DNA of 12,927 bases from CAZFCK01 sp964517355 (lineage in GTDB: Bacteria; Desulfobacterota; Desulfovibrionia; Desulfovibrionales; Desulfovibrionaceae), in assembly GCA_964517355.1 (NCBI GenBank), contig CAZFCK010000135.1:1-12927 (forward strand). The letters run 5' to 3'. Position 1 is the stretch's first letter. The number at the start of each line of letters is the position of its first letter. The translations under genes and the position numbers were made by a program. The notes below the pieces were generated by a model. The model was not told the origin of the DNA. It searched no databases and saw nothing but the letters and a program-made list of their open reading frames with translations. Of this stretch, positions 7,343 to 12,927 are shown one piece after another.

Positions 7343-7366
7343 GTACGGCTTCCAAAGCGTACGCGG
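7339..7366. other. Palindrome that competes with the infB 3' hairpin
   Basis: CCGCGTACG (7339-7347) pairs perfectly with CGTACGCGG (7358-7366) around a 10-base loop. Its 5' arm shares four bases (7339-7342) with the 3' arm of the preceding hairpin, so the ends of the two stems cannot both form fully. Confidence 0.55.
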
Positions 7367-7371
7367 CCTCA

Positions 7372-7416
7372 TTCCAATCCATTTCAAACAAACCGTAATG
7401 TTGAATGGAATTGGAA
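7372..7416. other. Imperfect 15-bp hairpin
   Basis: TTCCAAT (7372-7378) pairs with ATTGGAA (7410-7416), and CCATTTCAA (7379-7387) pairs with TTGAATGG (7401-7408) apart from one extra T and a bulged A. The loop is 13 bases. It lies 37 bases before repeat copy B and may belong to the same mosaic. Confidence 0.55.
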
Positions 7417-7453
7417 AGCCCGCCGGGACGGTGCGCTCGAAATACAAAGGTTT

Positions 7454-7560
7454 TAGCGCATTTTCGCCTTGAAACAAGGCTCTCCCCTGGAACAATTTCC
7501 AATTGTTCCAGAGAAATGCATAAGAGCATCTAGCGCTTTTCAGCGTGAGATGCTCTAGAA
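7454..7560 (+). repeat. Palindromic intergenic repeat, copy B (most complete)
   Basis: Three consecutive modules. Module 1 (7454-7484) contains GCCTTG-AAA-CAAGGC (7466-7480) and recurs inverted at 12868-12898 with one mismatch. Module 2 (7487-7511) is a perfect 11-bp inverted repeat, CTGGAACAATT and AATTGTTCCAG, with a TCC loop. Module 3 (7512-7560) is the AGAGCATCT/AGATGCTCT nested hairpin also found at 1-53; here one A of the inner stem is missing. The element sits between infB and ylxP, outside genes. It carries no open reading frame and shows no obvious target-site duplication. Confidence 0.88.
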
Positions 7561-7595
7561 ATCGAATAAGATGTTTCAGCTTGAACGGGGTGTCG

Positions 7596-7627
7596 AAAAA
7601 GCGCTATGGTGTCTGCGGCGCTTTTTT
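7596..7627 (+). terminator. Intrinsic terminator between infB and ylxP
   Basis: AAAAAGCGC (7596-7604) pairs with GCGCTTTTT (7618-7626) around a 13-base loop, with six T residues at 7622-7627. The A-run on the other side would allow bidirectional use. It separates rimP-nusA-ylxR-infB from ylxP-nrnA-truB-rpsO-pnp, implying a second promoter or partial read-through. Confidence 0.7.
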
Positions 7628-7741
7628 GCGGTTCATGTGGCCTGCGGCAGGCGCATTGCGGCTGTACGACAACCAAGGCCATGCATAAATGAAAAAAGGG
7701 GCGGGCGCGGCGCAGAGGCCCGGTTCCTTGGATAGACGGTC

Positions 7742-8023
7742 ATGCACATCGGAGTGTTGACGCTGGAATTCACGCTGCATGGCAACGAGTCGCTCAAGGG
7801 CAAGCGGAACGTCGCCCAGAGCCTGAAGCGCAAATTGCGCAACAAGTTCAATGTCAGCGTCGCGGAGGTGGCGGATCAGGAAAGCCACACCAGCCTGGTG
7901 CTTGCCGCCGCCATGGTCAGCAGCGATTACAAACGGCTGCAAAGCACGCTGAACAAGGCTCTTTGCATGATAGAAGCCATTTCACCGGAAGAATTGACCG
8001 GAAGCGATATAGAGATATTGTGA
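7742..8023 (+). CDS. ylxP: DUF503 family protein (YlxP-like)
   Basis: 93-residue protein beginning MHIGVLTLEFTLHGNESLKGKR, the conserved opening of the DUF503/YlxP family, with RKLRNKFNVSVAEVADQE in the middle. This small ferredoxin-like-fold family is found next to rbfA, infB and nrnA in many bacteria and is thought to be linked to ribosome or RNA metabolism; its function is not established. Full length for the family. The ATG is the first residue of the conserved block; upstream purines (GGATAGACGG) make only a weak ribosome binding site. It is the first gene after the infB-downstream terminator. Confidence 0.9.
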   Translation: MHIGVLTLEFTLHGNESLKGKRNVAQSLKRKLRNKFNVSVAEVADQESHTSLVLAAAMVSSDYKRLQSTLNKALCMIEAISPEELTGSDIEIL

Positions 8024-8121
8024 GTACCTCTTCAACGGAGTGTCCTTCAGCCGTCCGACCGGCTCAGCGAAGATGTCGGGATGTATCGGTCTCAACCCGG
8101 CGGCGTGGCTGCAAGGCAGGG

Positions 8122-8128
8122 AAGGAGG
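8122..8128 (+). promoter_or_regulatory. Ribosome binding site fixing the nrnA start
   Basis: AAGGAGG lies 7 bases before ATG 8136. The frame is open back to a GTG at 8040, but those 32 residues show no DHH-family similarity and lack a comparable Shine-Dalgarno, so this site decides the start. Confidence 0.85.
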
Positions 8129-8135
8129 CTTGGTT

Positions 8136-9143
8136 ATGACCGCATTCCGGCGCGCCATTGCTCAAATCCTGACAAGCGAAGACGATTTTCTGGTTGTCAG
8201 CCACGAAGGTCCCGACGGGGACGCCATCGGCTCGACCGTGGCCATGGGGTACGTTCTGCAGGCGCTGGGCAAACGCTTCATGCTCTACAACCCCTCCGGC
8301 ATGCCTGAGCATTTTGACTGGTTGCGGGTTCCCGGACCCGTGCATTCGAGTTTGACGGACCTGCATGACTTCACGCCGCGTTGGGTGATCGTGCTCGATT
8401 GCGGCGACCCGTTCCGCATGGGCAAGGAATTGCTGAAAGCCATTGAGCCGGAAAACATCATCAATATCGATCACCACGTGGGCAATCCCATGTTCGGCGC
8501 GGTGAACTGGGTTGATTCCACCATGGCGGCGGTGGGTGAAATGGTCGGGTTGCTGGTGCGCGATCTGGAGTTGTCCTTGGACGGCGGCCTCGGCGAAGCC
8601 ATATACCTGGCCATTGTCTCCGATACGGGTAATTTTTCCTACGGCAACACCAAGCCGGAAATAATGGAGCTTGCCGCCGGGATCATGCGCGCCGGGCTGG
8701 ACGCAGGGGATTTCAACGCCAAGTACCAAAACCAATGGCAGTTTCGACGCATCAATCTTTGGTCGGAAGTGCTTGGAGCCGCCACCCTTTATTGCAGAGG
8801 GCAGGTGTCCGTGGTGCGCATTTCCCAGGAGGTGCTTGAGCGCTACGAGGCGACGCCCGCGGATTGTGAGGGACTTGTGGAATTCATGCGCCGGGTCAAG
8901 ACGGTGCGCGTTTCCATTTCCCTGCGTGAAGAGCGCAAGAACATGATCAAGTTTTCTTTGCGCTCCCATGGCCCCGACAATGTGCAGCGGGTCGCGCTCC
9001 AGTTCAGCGGCGGCGGCCACCGCAACGCCGCCGGAGGTCTGATTTCAGACTCCATGGCCAATGCGGAGCAATTGCTTTTGGCGGCCGTGGGCAGAATTAT
9101 GGGCATTTGCGCCCCAGAATATGAGGAGGGCAGAGATGCCTGA
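8136..9143 (+). CDS. nrnA: DHH phosphoesterase, NrnA-type oligoribonuclease/pAp phosphatase
   Basis: 335-residue DHH/DHHA1 protein. NrnA enzymes degrade very short RNA oligonucleotides to mononucleotides and dephosphorylate pAp (3'-phosphoadenosine 5'-phosphate). All metal-binding motifs are present: H23 and DGD (27-29) in HEGPDGDAIGS, D88 in VIVLDCGD, DHH 112-114, and D163 in IVSDTGNF. The C-terminal DHHA1 domain carries the substrate motif GGGHRNAAGG (292-301). The length fits the family (about 310-340). Placed with pnp in one run, it would complete RNA decay started by PNPase. The start is fixed by AAGGAGG at 8122-8128. The gene overlaps truB by 8 bp. The NrnA assignment, as opposed to another DHH phosphoesterase, rests on the motif set and context. 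Confidence 0.93.
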   Translation: MTAFRRAIAQILTSEDDFLVVSHEGPDGDAIGSTVAMGYVLQALGKRFMLYNPSGMPEHFDWLRVPGPVHSSLTDLHDFTPRWVIVLDCGDPFRMGKELLKAIEPENIINIDHHVGNPMFGAVNWVDSTMAAVGEMVGLLVRDLELSLDGGLGEAIYLAIVSDTGNFSYGNTKPEIMELAAGIMRAGLDAGDFNAKYQNQWQFRRINLWSEVLGAATLYCRGQVSVVRISQEVLERYEATPADCEGLVEFMRRVKTVRVSISLREERKNMIKFSLRSHGPDNVQRVALQFSGGGHRNAAGGLISDSMANAEQLLLAAVGRIMGICAPEYEEGRDA

Positions 9144-10047
9144 ACAACAACACGGGTTGTTGGTCTTGAACAAGCCCAAGGGGCCGACCTCCGCCGGGTG
9201 CCTGGAAAAGATCAAGCGGGGGCTGGGGCAGAAGAAGATCGGCCATGCCGGCACCCTGGACCCCATGGCCGACGGCGTGCTGCTTGTGTTATTGGGACAA
9301 TGCACCAAACTCGCGGGCTATCTGACCGAAGGCGGGAAAACGTATTCCGGCTGCCTGCGGCTCGGATTATCCACGGAAACCTATGATATGGAAGGCAAGG
9401 AACACACGGAAGCGCCCTGGGAGCATCTGACGCAGGATGAAGTGCGCGCGGCGGTGATGGAGTGGCCTTCCATGAAGGAACAGGTTATTCCTCCTTATTC
9501 CGCGGCGAAGCACAAGGGAAAACCCTTGTACAAGCTTTCGCGCGAAGGTAAGGAGGTTCCTGTCAAGACAAAACCTTTGACCGTAACGCGGGCCGAGATT
9601 CTGGATATGGATCTGCCCCGCGTCCGGTTCCGGGTGGAATGCGCGTCCGGCACGTATATCCGGTCCCTGGTCCACAGCCTGGGGATTCGGTTGGGATGCG
9701 GCGCCGTGCTCAGCGAACTCACCCGGGAATATAGCCATCCGTTCGGCATTGACCAGGCCTGGGATCTGGAGACTCTTCTCCAGGAACCGGAACGTCTGGC
9801 CGAACGGGTTCTGCCCCTGGACAGGACGTTGCCGCATTGGCCGCGTCTGGCGCTTACCGAGCGTCAGGCCTCGCTGGTCAAAAACGGCGCGCGTCTCGAC
9901 TATGTGCCGGGAACCCTCGGAGAGGGCGCCCCGGCGCAGGGCAACCGCGCCCTTTTGGTTGGGCCTTCGGGCAAGGCCCTGGCTCTGGCCGAGATCAAGC
10001 TGGCGGATGGCAAACCCGTGTGGGCCATTTTGCGCGGACTATGGTAG
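9136..10047 (+). CDS. truB: tRNA pseudouridine(55) synthase TruB
   Basis: 303-residue enzyme that converts U55 in the T-loop of tRNAs to pseudouridine. It has the family opening GLLVLNKPKGPTS (7-19), the catalytic motif GHAGTLDPMADGVL with the active-site Asp at residue 42, the KTYSG motif, and the RNA-binding motif SGTYIRSLVHSLG (about 172-184). The C-terminal ~70 residues are in the position of the PUA-like extension. ATG 9136 has GAGGAGG at 9123-9129, 6 bases upstream, and overlaps the nrnA stop by 8 bp, which suggests translational coupling. The gene that should modify the nearby tRNA-Gly and all other elongator tRNAs is thus in the same cluster. Confidence 0.97.
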   Translation: MPEQQHGLLVLNKPKGPTSAGCLEKIKRGLGQKKIGHAGTLDPMADGVLLVLLGQCTKLAGYLTEGGKTYSGCLRLGLSTETYDMEGKEHTEAPWEHLTQDEVRAAVMEWPSMKEQVIPPYSAAKHKGKPLYKLSREGKEVPVKTKPLTVTRAEILDMDLPRVRFRVECASGTYIRSLVHSLGIRLGCGAVLSELTREYSHPFGIDQAWDLETLLQEPERLAERVLPLDRTLPHWPRLALTERQASLVKNGARLDYVPGTLGEGAPAQGNRALLVGPSGKALALAEIKLADGKPVWAILRGLW

Positions 10048-10129
10048 TTCGCGACACCGTGGCCTCAGTGAGGCTTGCGCCCCATGTATGAAATGCCTGG
10101 ACAGGGGCGCCGCCATCAAAACATCAGGC

Positions 10130-10136
10130 AAGGAGG
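10130..10136 (+). promoter_or_regulatory. Ribosome binding site fixing the rpsO GTG start
   Basis: AAGGAGG is 8 bases before GTG 10145 but 14 bases before ATG 10151. The spacing favours GTG, which also gives 89 residues, the same as E. coli S15. Confidence 0.75.
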
Positions 10137-10144
10137 GTAGCGCT

Positions 10145-10414
10145 GTGGTCATGACGCCGGAATCAAAGGCTCAGATTATCGATGATTTTAAAACCCACGA
10201 AGGCGACACCGGTTCGCCCGAGGTGCAGATCGCGTTGCTCACGTCGCGCATCGCGTATCTCACCGAGCACTTCAAGACCCATGCCAAGGATTTCCATTCC
10301 CGCACAGGTCTGCTGAAACTCGTGGGACAGCGTAGAAAATTGCTGAACTATCTGAAAAAGAAAGATGTTCAGCGCTATAGAGACATTCTTGGCCGTTTGA
10401 ACCTGCGCAAGTAG
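10145..10414 (+). CDS. rpsO: 30S ribosomal protein S15
   Basis: 89-residue primary 16S rRNA-binding protein of the 30S platform. The conserved core is present: GDTGSPEVQIALLTSRI near residue 25, HFKTHAKDFHSRTGLLKLVGQRRKLL, and the closing YLKKKDVQRYRDIL. I choose GTG 10145 over ATG 10151 from the Shine-Dalgarno spacing and because the length then equals E. coli S15. The gene follows truB after 97 bp and precedes pnp by 161 bp, the classical rpsO-pnp arrangement. The frame is open far upstream within truB, but that extension is a shadow. Confidence 0.96.
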   Translation: MVMTPESKAQIIDDFKTHEGDTGSPEVQIALLTSRIAYLTEHFKTHAKDFHSRTGLLKLVGQRRKLLNYLKKKDVQRYRDILGRLNLRK

Positions 10415-10435
10415 GCGAACGGTTGCAACAGGCGG

Positions 10436-10464
10436 CGTCCGGCAGGCATCGCGCCTGCCGGGCG
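10436..10464 (+). other. 12-bp stem hairpin after rpsO
   Basis: CGTCCGGCAGGC (10436-10447) pairs with GCCTGCCGGGCG (10453-10464, one G-U pair) around an ATCGC loop. It starts 21 bases after the rpsO stop. No T-run follows, so it is more like a 3'-end protective stem or weak attenuator than a full terminator. E. coli has a terminator at the equivalent place. Confidence 0.65.
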
Positions 10465-10489
10465 GCCGCGTCCTCCGGACTCTTTCTCG

Positions 10490-10534
10490 CGCAATCTGGC
10501 GGTGCCGCGTTATGCGCGGCAGCGCCAGATTGCG
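10490..10534 (+). promoter_or_regulatory. Long hairpin in the pnp leader (candidate RNase III site)
   Basis: CGCAATCTGGCG (10490-10501) pairs perfectly with CGCCAGATTGCG (10523-10534). After one G/G mismatch, TGCCGCG (10503-10509) pairs with CGCGGCA (10515-10521), leaving a five-base TTATG loop. The stem is 19 bp in all, ending 41 bases before the pnp start. In E. coli pnp mRNA is cut by RNase III in a long leader stem and PNPase then degrades its own message. The position and shape fit that role; the role is inferred. Confidence 0.65.
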
Positions 10535-10575
10535 GGATCAGGGGTTCTGCGGGGGGAAAATCAAAGGAAATGCAT

Positions 10576-12804
10576 ATGACTTCGGCATTTGATTGCACAC
10601 GTCTCACGAGTATGGTGCAGGACGTTGAAATTACGCTTGAAACAGGCCGTCTGGCCAACCAGGCCGATGGCGCGGTGTGGGTGCAGAGCGGCGGCACCGT
10701 CGTATTGGTCACCTGCGTCAGTCTTCCCATGGAGCGGTCTGTCGATTTTTTTCCGCTCACCGTGGAATACGTTGAGAAAATGTACGCCGCTGGGCGCGTG
10801 CCCGGCAGCTTTTTCCGCCGCGAAATCGGGCGTCCCAGCGAACGCGAGACCCTGTGCGCGCGCATAATCGACCGCCCCATCCGGCCGTTGTTTCCCAAGG
10901 GCTTCCGGGACGAGGTGCAGGTCATCGCCACGGTGCTTTCGTCCGAACCCGAGGTGAATCCCGACGTGTTGGCGCTCACAGGCGCGTCCGCGGCGCTGCA
11001 TGTTTCGCAGATTCCGTTTCAAGGTCCGGTGGCGGGGGCGCGCATAGGTTACGTGGACAACGAGTTCGTGCTCAACCCCACGGCGGCCATGCTTGAGCGG
11101 AGCACCCTGGACATGGTTTTCGCGGCCACGCGGGACGCCGTGGTCATGGTGGAGGGCAGCGCCAATTTCATGCCGCACACCTTGATGTCCGAGGCTTTGG
11201 AGTGGGCGCACGGAGCCGTGATGCCCATTTTGGACCTGCAGGAACAGTTGCGGGAAAAGGCCGGCAAGCCCAAGATGGAGTTCGTGCCTCCCGAGGAAGA
11301 TCCGGCATTGAAGCAGGCCGTCCTTGAATTGGCGTCCGCGGATTTGGACAAGGCCTTGCACCTCCCTGAAAAGATGGAGCGCCGCCAGGCCAAGAAGGAC
11401 GTGAAAAAGAAGCTCCTGGAGACCTTGGCCGCACGCGAGGAATTCGCCGAGAGTCTTTCCCAGGCCGGTGAAATGTTGGCGGCTTTGGAAAAAGAGATGG
11501 TGCGCAAGCGCATCAAGGACGAGGGCGTGCGTATTGACGGCCGCGACCTTGTGACTGTGCGCCCCATCAATATTGATGTGGGAACCCTGCCCCGCACGCA
11601 TGGCTCCACGCTTTTTGCCCGTGGCGAAACAAAAGTGCTAGCCGTGTGCACCTTGGGCAGCGGCCGCGACGAGCAGCGGATCGAGGGCCTGGCCGGTGAT
11701 GAAAGCAAGCGCTTCATGCTGCATTACAACTTTCCGCCCTATTGCGTGGGCGAAATCAAGATGATGCGCGTCTCCCGCCGTGAAATCGGGCACGGCGCCC
11801 TGGCGGAACGCGCCTTGGTGCCCGTCTTGCCCCAGCAGGAAAATTTTCCTTATACACTGCGCATCGTGTCCGAGGTCATGGAGTCCAACGGCTCTTCGTC
11901 CATGGCGTCCGTCTGCGGCGCGAGTCTGGCCTTTATGGACGCTGGCGTGCCCATCAGCGCCCCTGTTGCCGGAATCGCCATGGGCTTGATCAAGGAGGGC
12001 GATGAGTATTTCGTGCTCACGGACATCATCGGGGACGAAGACGCCCTGGGCGACATGGATTTCAAGATCGCCGGCACTGCAGACGGCATCACCGCGTTTC
12101 AGATGGACATCAAGATCGCGGGCATTCCCAGCGATGTCATGGCCAAGGCCCTGGCCCAGGCCAAAGACGCGCGCATGCACATTCTCGGGGAGATGAACAA
12201 GGTGCTCGACGCGCCGCGGGCCAACATCGCGGCCCACGCGCCGAAATATGAGGCCTTGCAGGTCAACCCGGACATCATCCGCGTGATCATCGGCCCAGGC
12301 GGCAAGAACATCAAGTCCATCACCAGCGACACGGGCGCGGCGATAGACATTGAGGACAGCGGCCGCGTGCAGATTTTCGCTCCCAACGAGGAGGCCATGC
12401 GTCAGGCGCGCGAGCGCGTGCTTTACTATGACCAGCGTCCCGAAGTGGGCAAGGTGTACGAAGGTCCGGTCAAAAAGTTACTCGAAGTGGGTGCTCTGGT
12501 GGAAATTCTGCCCGGAGTCGAGGGATTGGTGCATATTTCTCAGCTGGACCTGGGACGTGTGGAAAAGGTCACGGACGTGGCCAAACTGGGCGACACCATG
12601 AAGGTCAAGTGCCTCGAGCTGCTTCCGGACGGGAAGATGCGCTTGTCCCGCGCCGCGGTCCTGGCCGAGGAGCAGGGCATTGAGTTTCAGGATTCGCCCC
12701 CCCGTTCCAATCGCGGGCCCAAACGCGATGGCGGTCAGCCGCGCAATAATCGCGGCGGGAGCCGCGGCGGTTCCCGCAGCGGAAGCGGACGCCCCCGCGA
12801 GTAG
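10576..12804 (+). CDS. pnp: Polyribonucleotide nucleotidyltransferase (PNPase)
   Basis: 742-residue phosphorolytic 3'-5' exoribonuclease of mRNA decay. Domains in order: RNase PH-like domain 1 (about 10-145), linking helical domain (about 240-325), catalytic RNase PH-like domain 2 (about 330-545, with FARGETK, SSSMASVCGASL at about 440-451 and GDMDFKIAG at 492-500 with its catalytic Asp residues), KH domain with GPGG at 573-576, and S1 domain (about 625-695). The last ~36 residues (707-742) are an Arg/Gly/Ser/Asn-rich tail with repeated RG and RGG-like units. The start is ATG 10576, with AAAGGA 7 bases upstream; the in-frame ATG at 10570 lies too close to that site. The frame is open to 10423 but that part is intergenic. 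The leader contains a long hairpin fitting autoregulation. No T-run terminator follows; repeat copy C begins 63 bp after the stop. Confidence 0.98.
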   Translation: MTSAFDCTRLTSMVQDVEITLETGRLANQADGAVWVQSGGTVVLVTCVSLPMERSVDFFPLTVEYVEKMYAAGRVPGSFFRREIGRPSERETLCARIIDRPIRPLFPKGFRDEVQVIATVLSSEPEVNPDVLALTGASAALHVSQIPFQGPVAGARIGYVDNEFVLNPTAAMLERSTLDMVFAATRDAVVMVEGSANFMPHTLMSEALEWAHGAVMPILDLQEQLREKAGKPKMEFVPPEEDPALKQAVLELASADLDKALHLPEKMERRQAKKDVKKKLLETLAAREEFAESLSQAGEMLAALEKEMVRKRIKDEGVRIDGRDLVTVRPINIDVGTLPRTHGSTLFARGETKVLAVCTLGSGRDEQRIEGLAGDESKRFMLHYNFPPYCVGEIKMMRVSRREIGHGALAERALVPVLPQQENFPYTLRIVSEVMESNGSSSMASVCGASLAFMDAGVPISAPVAGIAMGLIKEGDEYFVLTDIIGDEDALGDMDFKIAGTADGITAFQMDIKIAGIPSDVMAKALAQAKDARMHILGEMNKVLDAPRANIAAHAPKYEALQVNPDIIRVIIGPGGKNIKSITSDTGAAIDIEDSGRVQIFAPNEEAMRQARERVLYYDQRPEVGKVYEGPVKKLLEVGALVEILPGVEGLVHISQLDLGRVEKVTDVAKLGDTMKVKCLELLPDGKMRLSRAAVLAEEQGIEFQDSPPRSNRGPKRDGGQPRNNRGGSRGGSRSGSGRPRE

Positions 12805-12867
12805 GGGGGCTGCGGCGTTGCGGTGATGCCGTAACGATAGACCGACTGATAACATTTCGAGATCCTT

Positions 12868-12927
12868 GAGAACCTTGTTTCAAGGCGAAAATGCGCTAGA
12901 GCATCTCACGCTTGAAAAGCGCTAGAT
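12868..12927 (-). repeat. Palindromic intergenic repeat, copy C (inverted, cut by window end)
   Basis: Read on the minus strand, this gives the AGAGCATCT/AGATGCTCT hairpin module (one arm at 12898-12906, the other running off the window from 12924) joined directly to the module containing CCTTG-TTT-CAAGG. The latter matches 7454-7484 in reverse complement with one mismatch. The module order differs from copy B: hairpin then CCTTG module without the 11-bp palindrome between. Located downstream of pnp, outside genes. Confidence 0.85.

Larger units (their letters stand above)
7278..7741. other. 464-bp gene-free stretch rich in hairpins
   Basis: No plausible protein is encoded here on either strand. 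In order it holds a 12-bp GC-rich hairpin (7302-7342), a 9-bp palindrome overlapping its 3' arm (7339-7366), an imperfect 15-bp hairpin (7372-7416), repeat copy B with three hairpins (7454-7560), an intrinsic terminator (7596-7627), and about 110 bases leading to ylxP. In many bacteria rbfA lies close to this position; I find no trace of it. No clear promoter for ylxP could be identified; CATAAA at 7684-7689 has no good -35 partner. Confidence 0.8.

Noticed and set aside
7454..7560. CRISPR array
   Set aside because: The repeat copies are kilobases apart, in both orientations, without regular spacers or cas genes.
7656..7689. ylxP promoter TTGCGG / CATAAA
   Set aside because: The spacer is 22 bases, outside the usual 16-18, and neither hexamer is strong.
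8040..8135. Extension of nrnA to GTG 8040, or an rbfA remnant
   Set aside because: The translated frames show neither DHH nor RbfA features, and AAGGAGG at 8122-8128 clearly serves ATG 8136.
10423..10575. Extension of pnp upstream to 10423
   Set aside because: This stretch encodes the two intergenic hairpins. The Ala/Gly/Ser-rich translation has no PNPase similarity, and a suitable Shine-Dalgarno sits before 10576.
10561..11601. 346-codon open frame antisense to pnp
   Set aside because: It is opposite the conserved PNPase PH domains and has His/Arg-rich, family-less composition.
12791..12810. GCCCCC/GGGGGC hairpin over the pnp stop as a terminator
   Set aside because: It is a six-base-pair stem overlapping the stop codon, with no following T-run; not convincing as an intrinsic terminator.

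Overview
The window is a high-GC bacterial chromosome segment carrying the conserved translation and RNA-metabolism cluster rimP-nusA-ylxR-infB-ylxP(DUF503)-nrnA(DHH)-truB-rpsO-pnp, all on the + strand. The gene order (DUF503 and a DHH phosphoesterase between infB and truB) and the protein style (long Glu/Pro- and Lys-rich IF2 linker) suggest a sulfate-reducing Desulfobacterota, most like Desulfovibrio and relatives. That placement is inference from gene order and protein features, not from a database match.

Layout. 1-53: the 3' part of a palindromic intergenic repeat (copy A). 65-94: a GC-rich hairpin at the end of the minus-strand pair. 121-1558 (- strand): a DMT/EamA-family 10-TM transporter and, upstream of it, a DUF202/YidH-type small membrane protein with a good sigma70-like promoter. 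1559-1781: divergent intergenic region with promoters for both sides. 1782-1857: tRNA-Gly(CCC) with encoded CCA, its own TTGACA promoter and a strong T10 terminator. 2033-7277: rimP, nusA, ylxR and infB, tightly packed (ylxR and infB overlap by ATGA). 7278-7741: a 464-bp gene-free stretch crowded with hairpins, containing repeat copy B and an intrinsic terminator. 7742-12804: ylxP, nrnA, truB, rpsO and pnp, with two long hairpins between rpsO and pnp. 12868-12927: repeat copy C, inverted relative to A and B and cut by the window end.

The cluster joins transcription elongation/antitermination (NusA), 30S maturation (RimP), initiation (IF2), tRNA modification (TruB), ribosomal protein S15 and RNA turnover (PNPase degrading RNA, NrnA finishing the short oligonucleotides). 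rbfA, which commonly lies between infB and truB, is not present; no gap in that interval encodes it.

The least explained material is the modular palindromic repeat (three copies; copy B has three consecutive perfect or near-perfect hairpins), the run of hairpins that separates infB from ylxP, the 19-bp-stem hairpin in the pnp leader (a candidate RNase III/autoregulation site), and the ylxR start, where the best Shine-Dalgarno sequence points to a CTG codon. I see no phage, insertion sequence, CRISPR array or defence system; apart from the repeats this is a housekeeping region.
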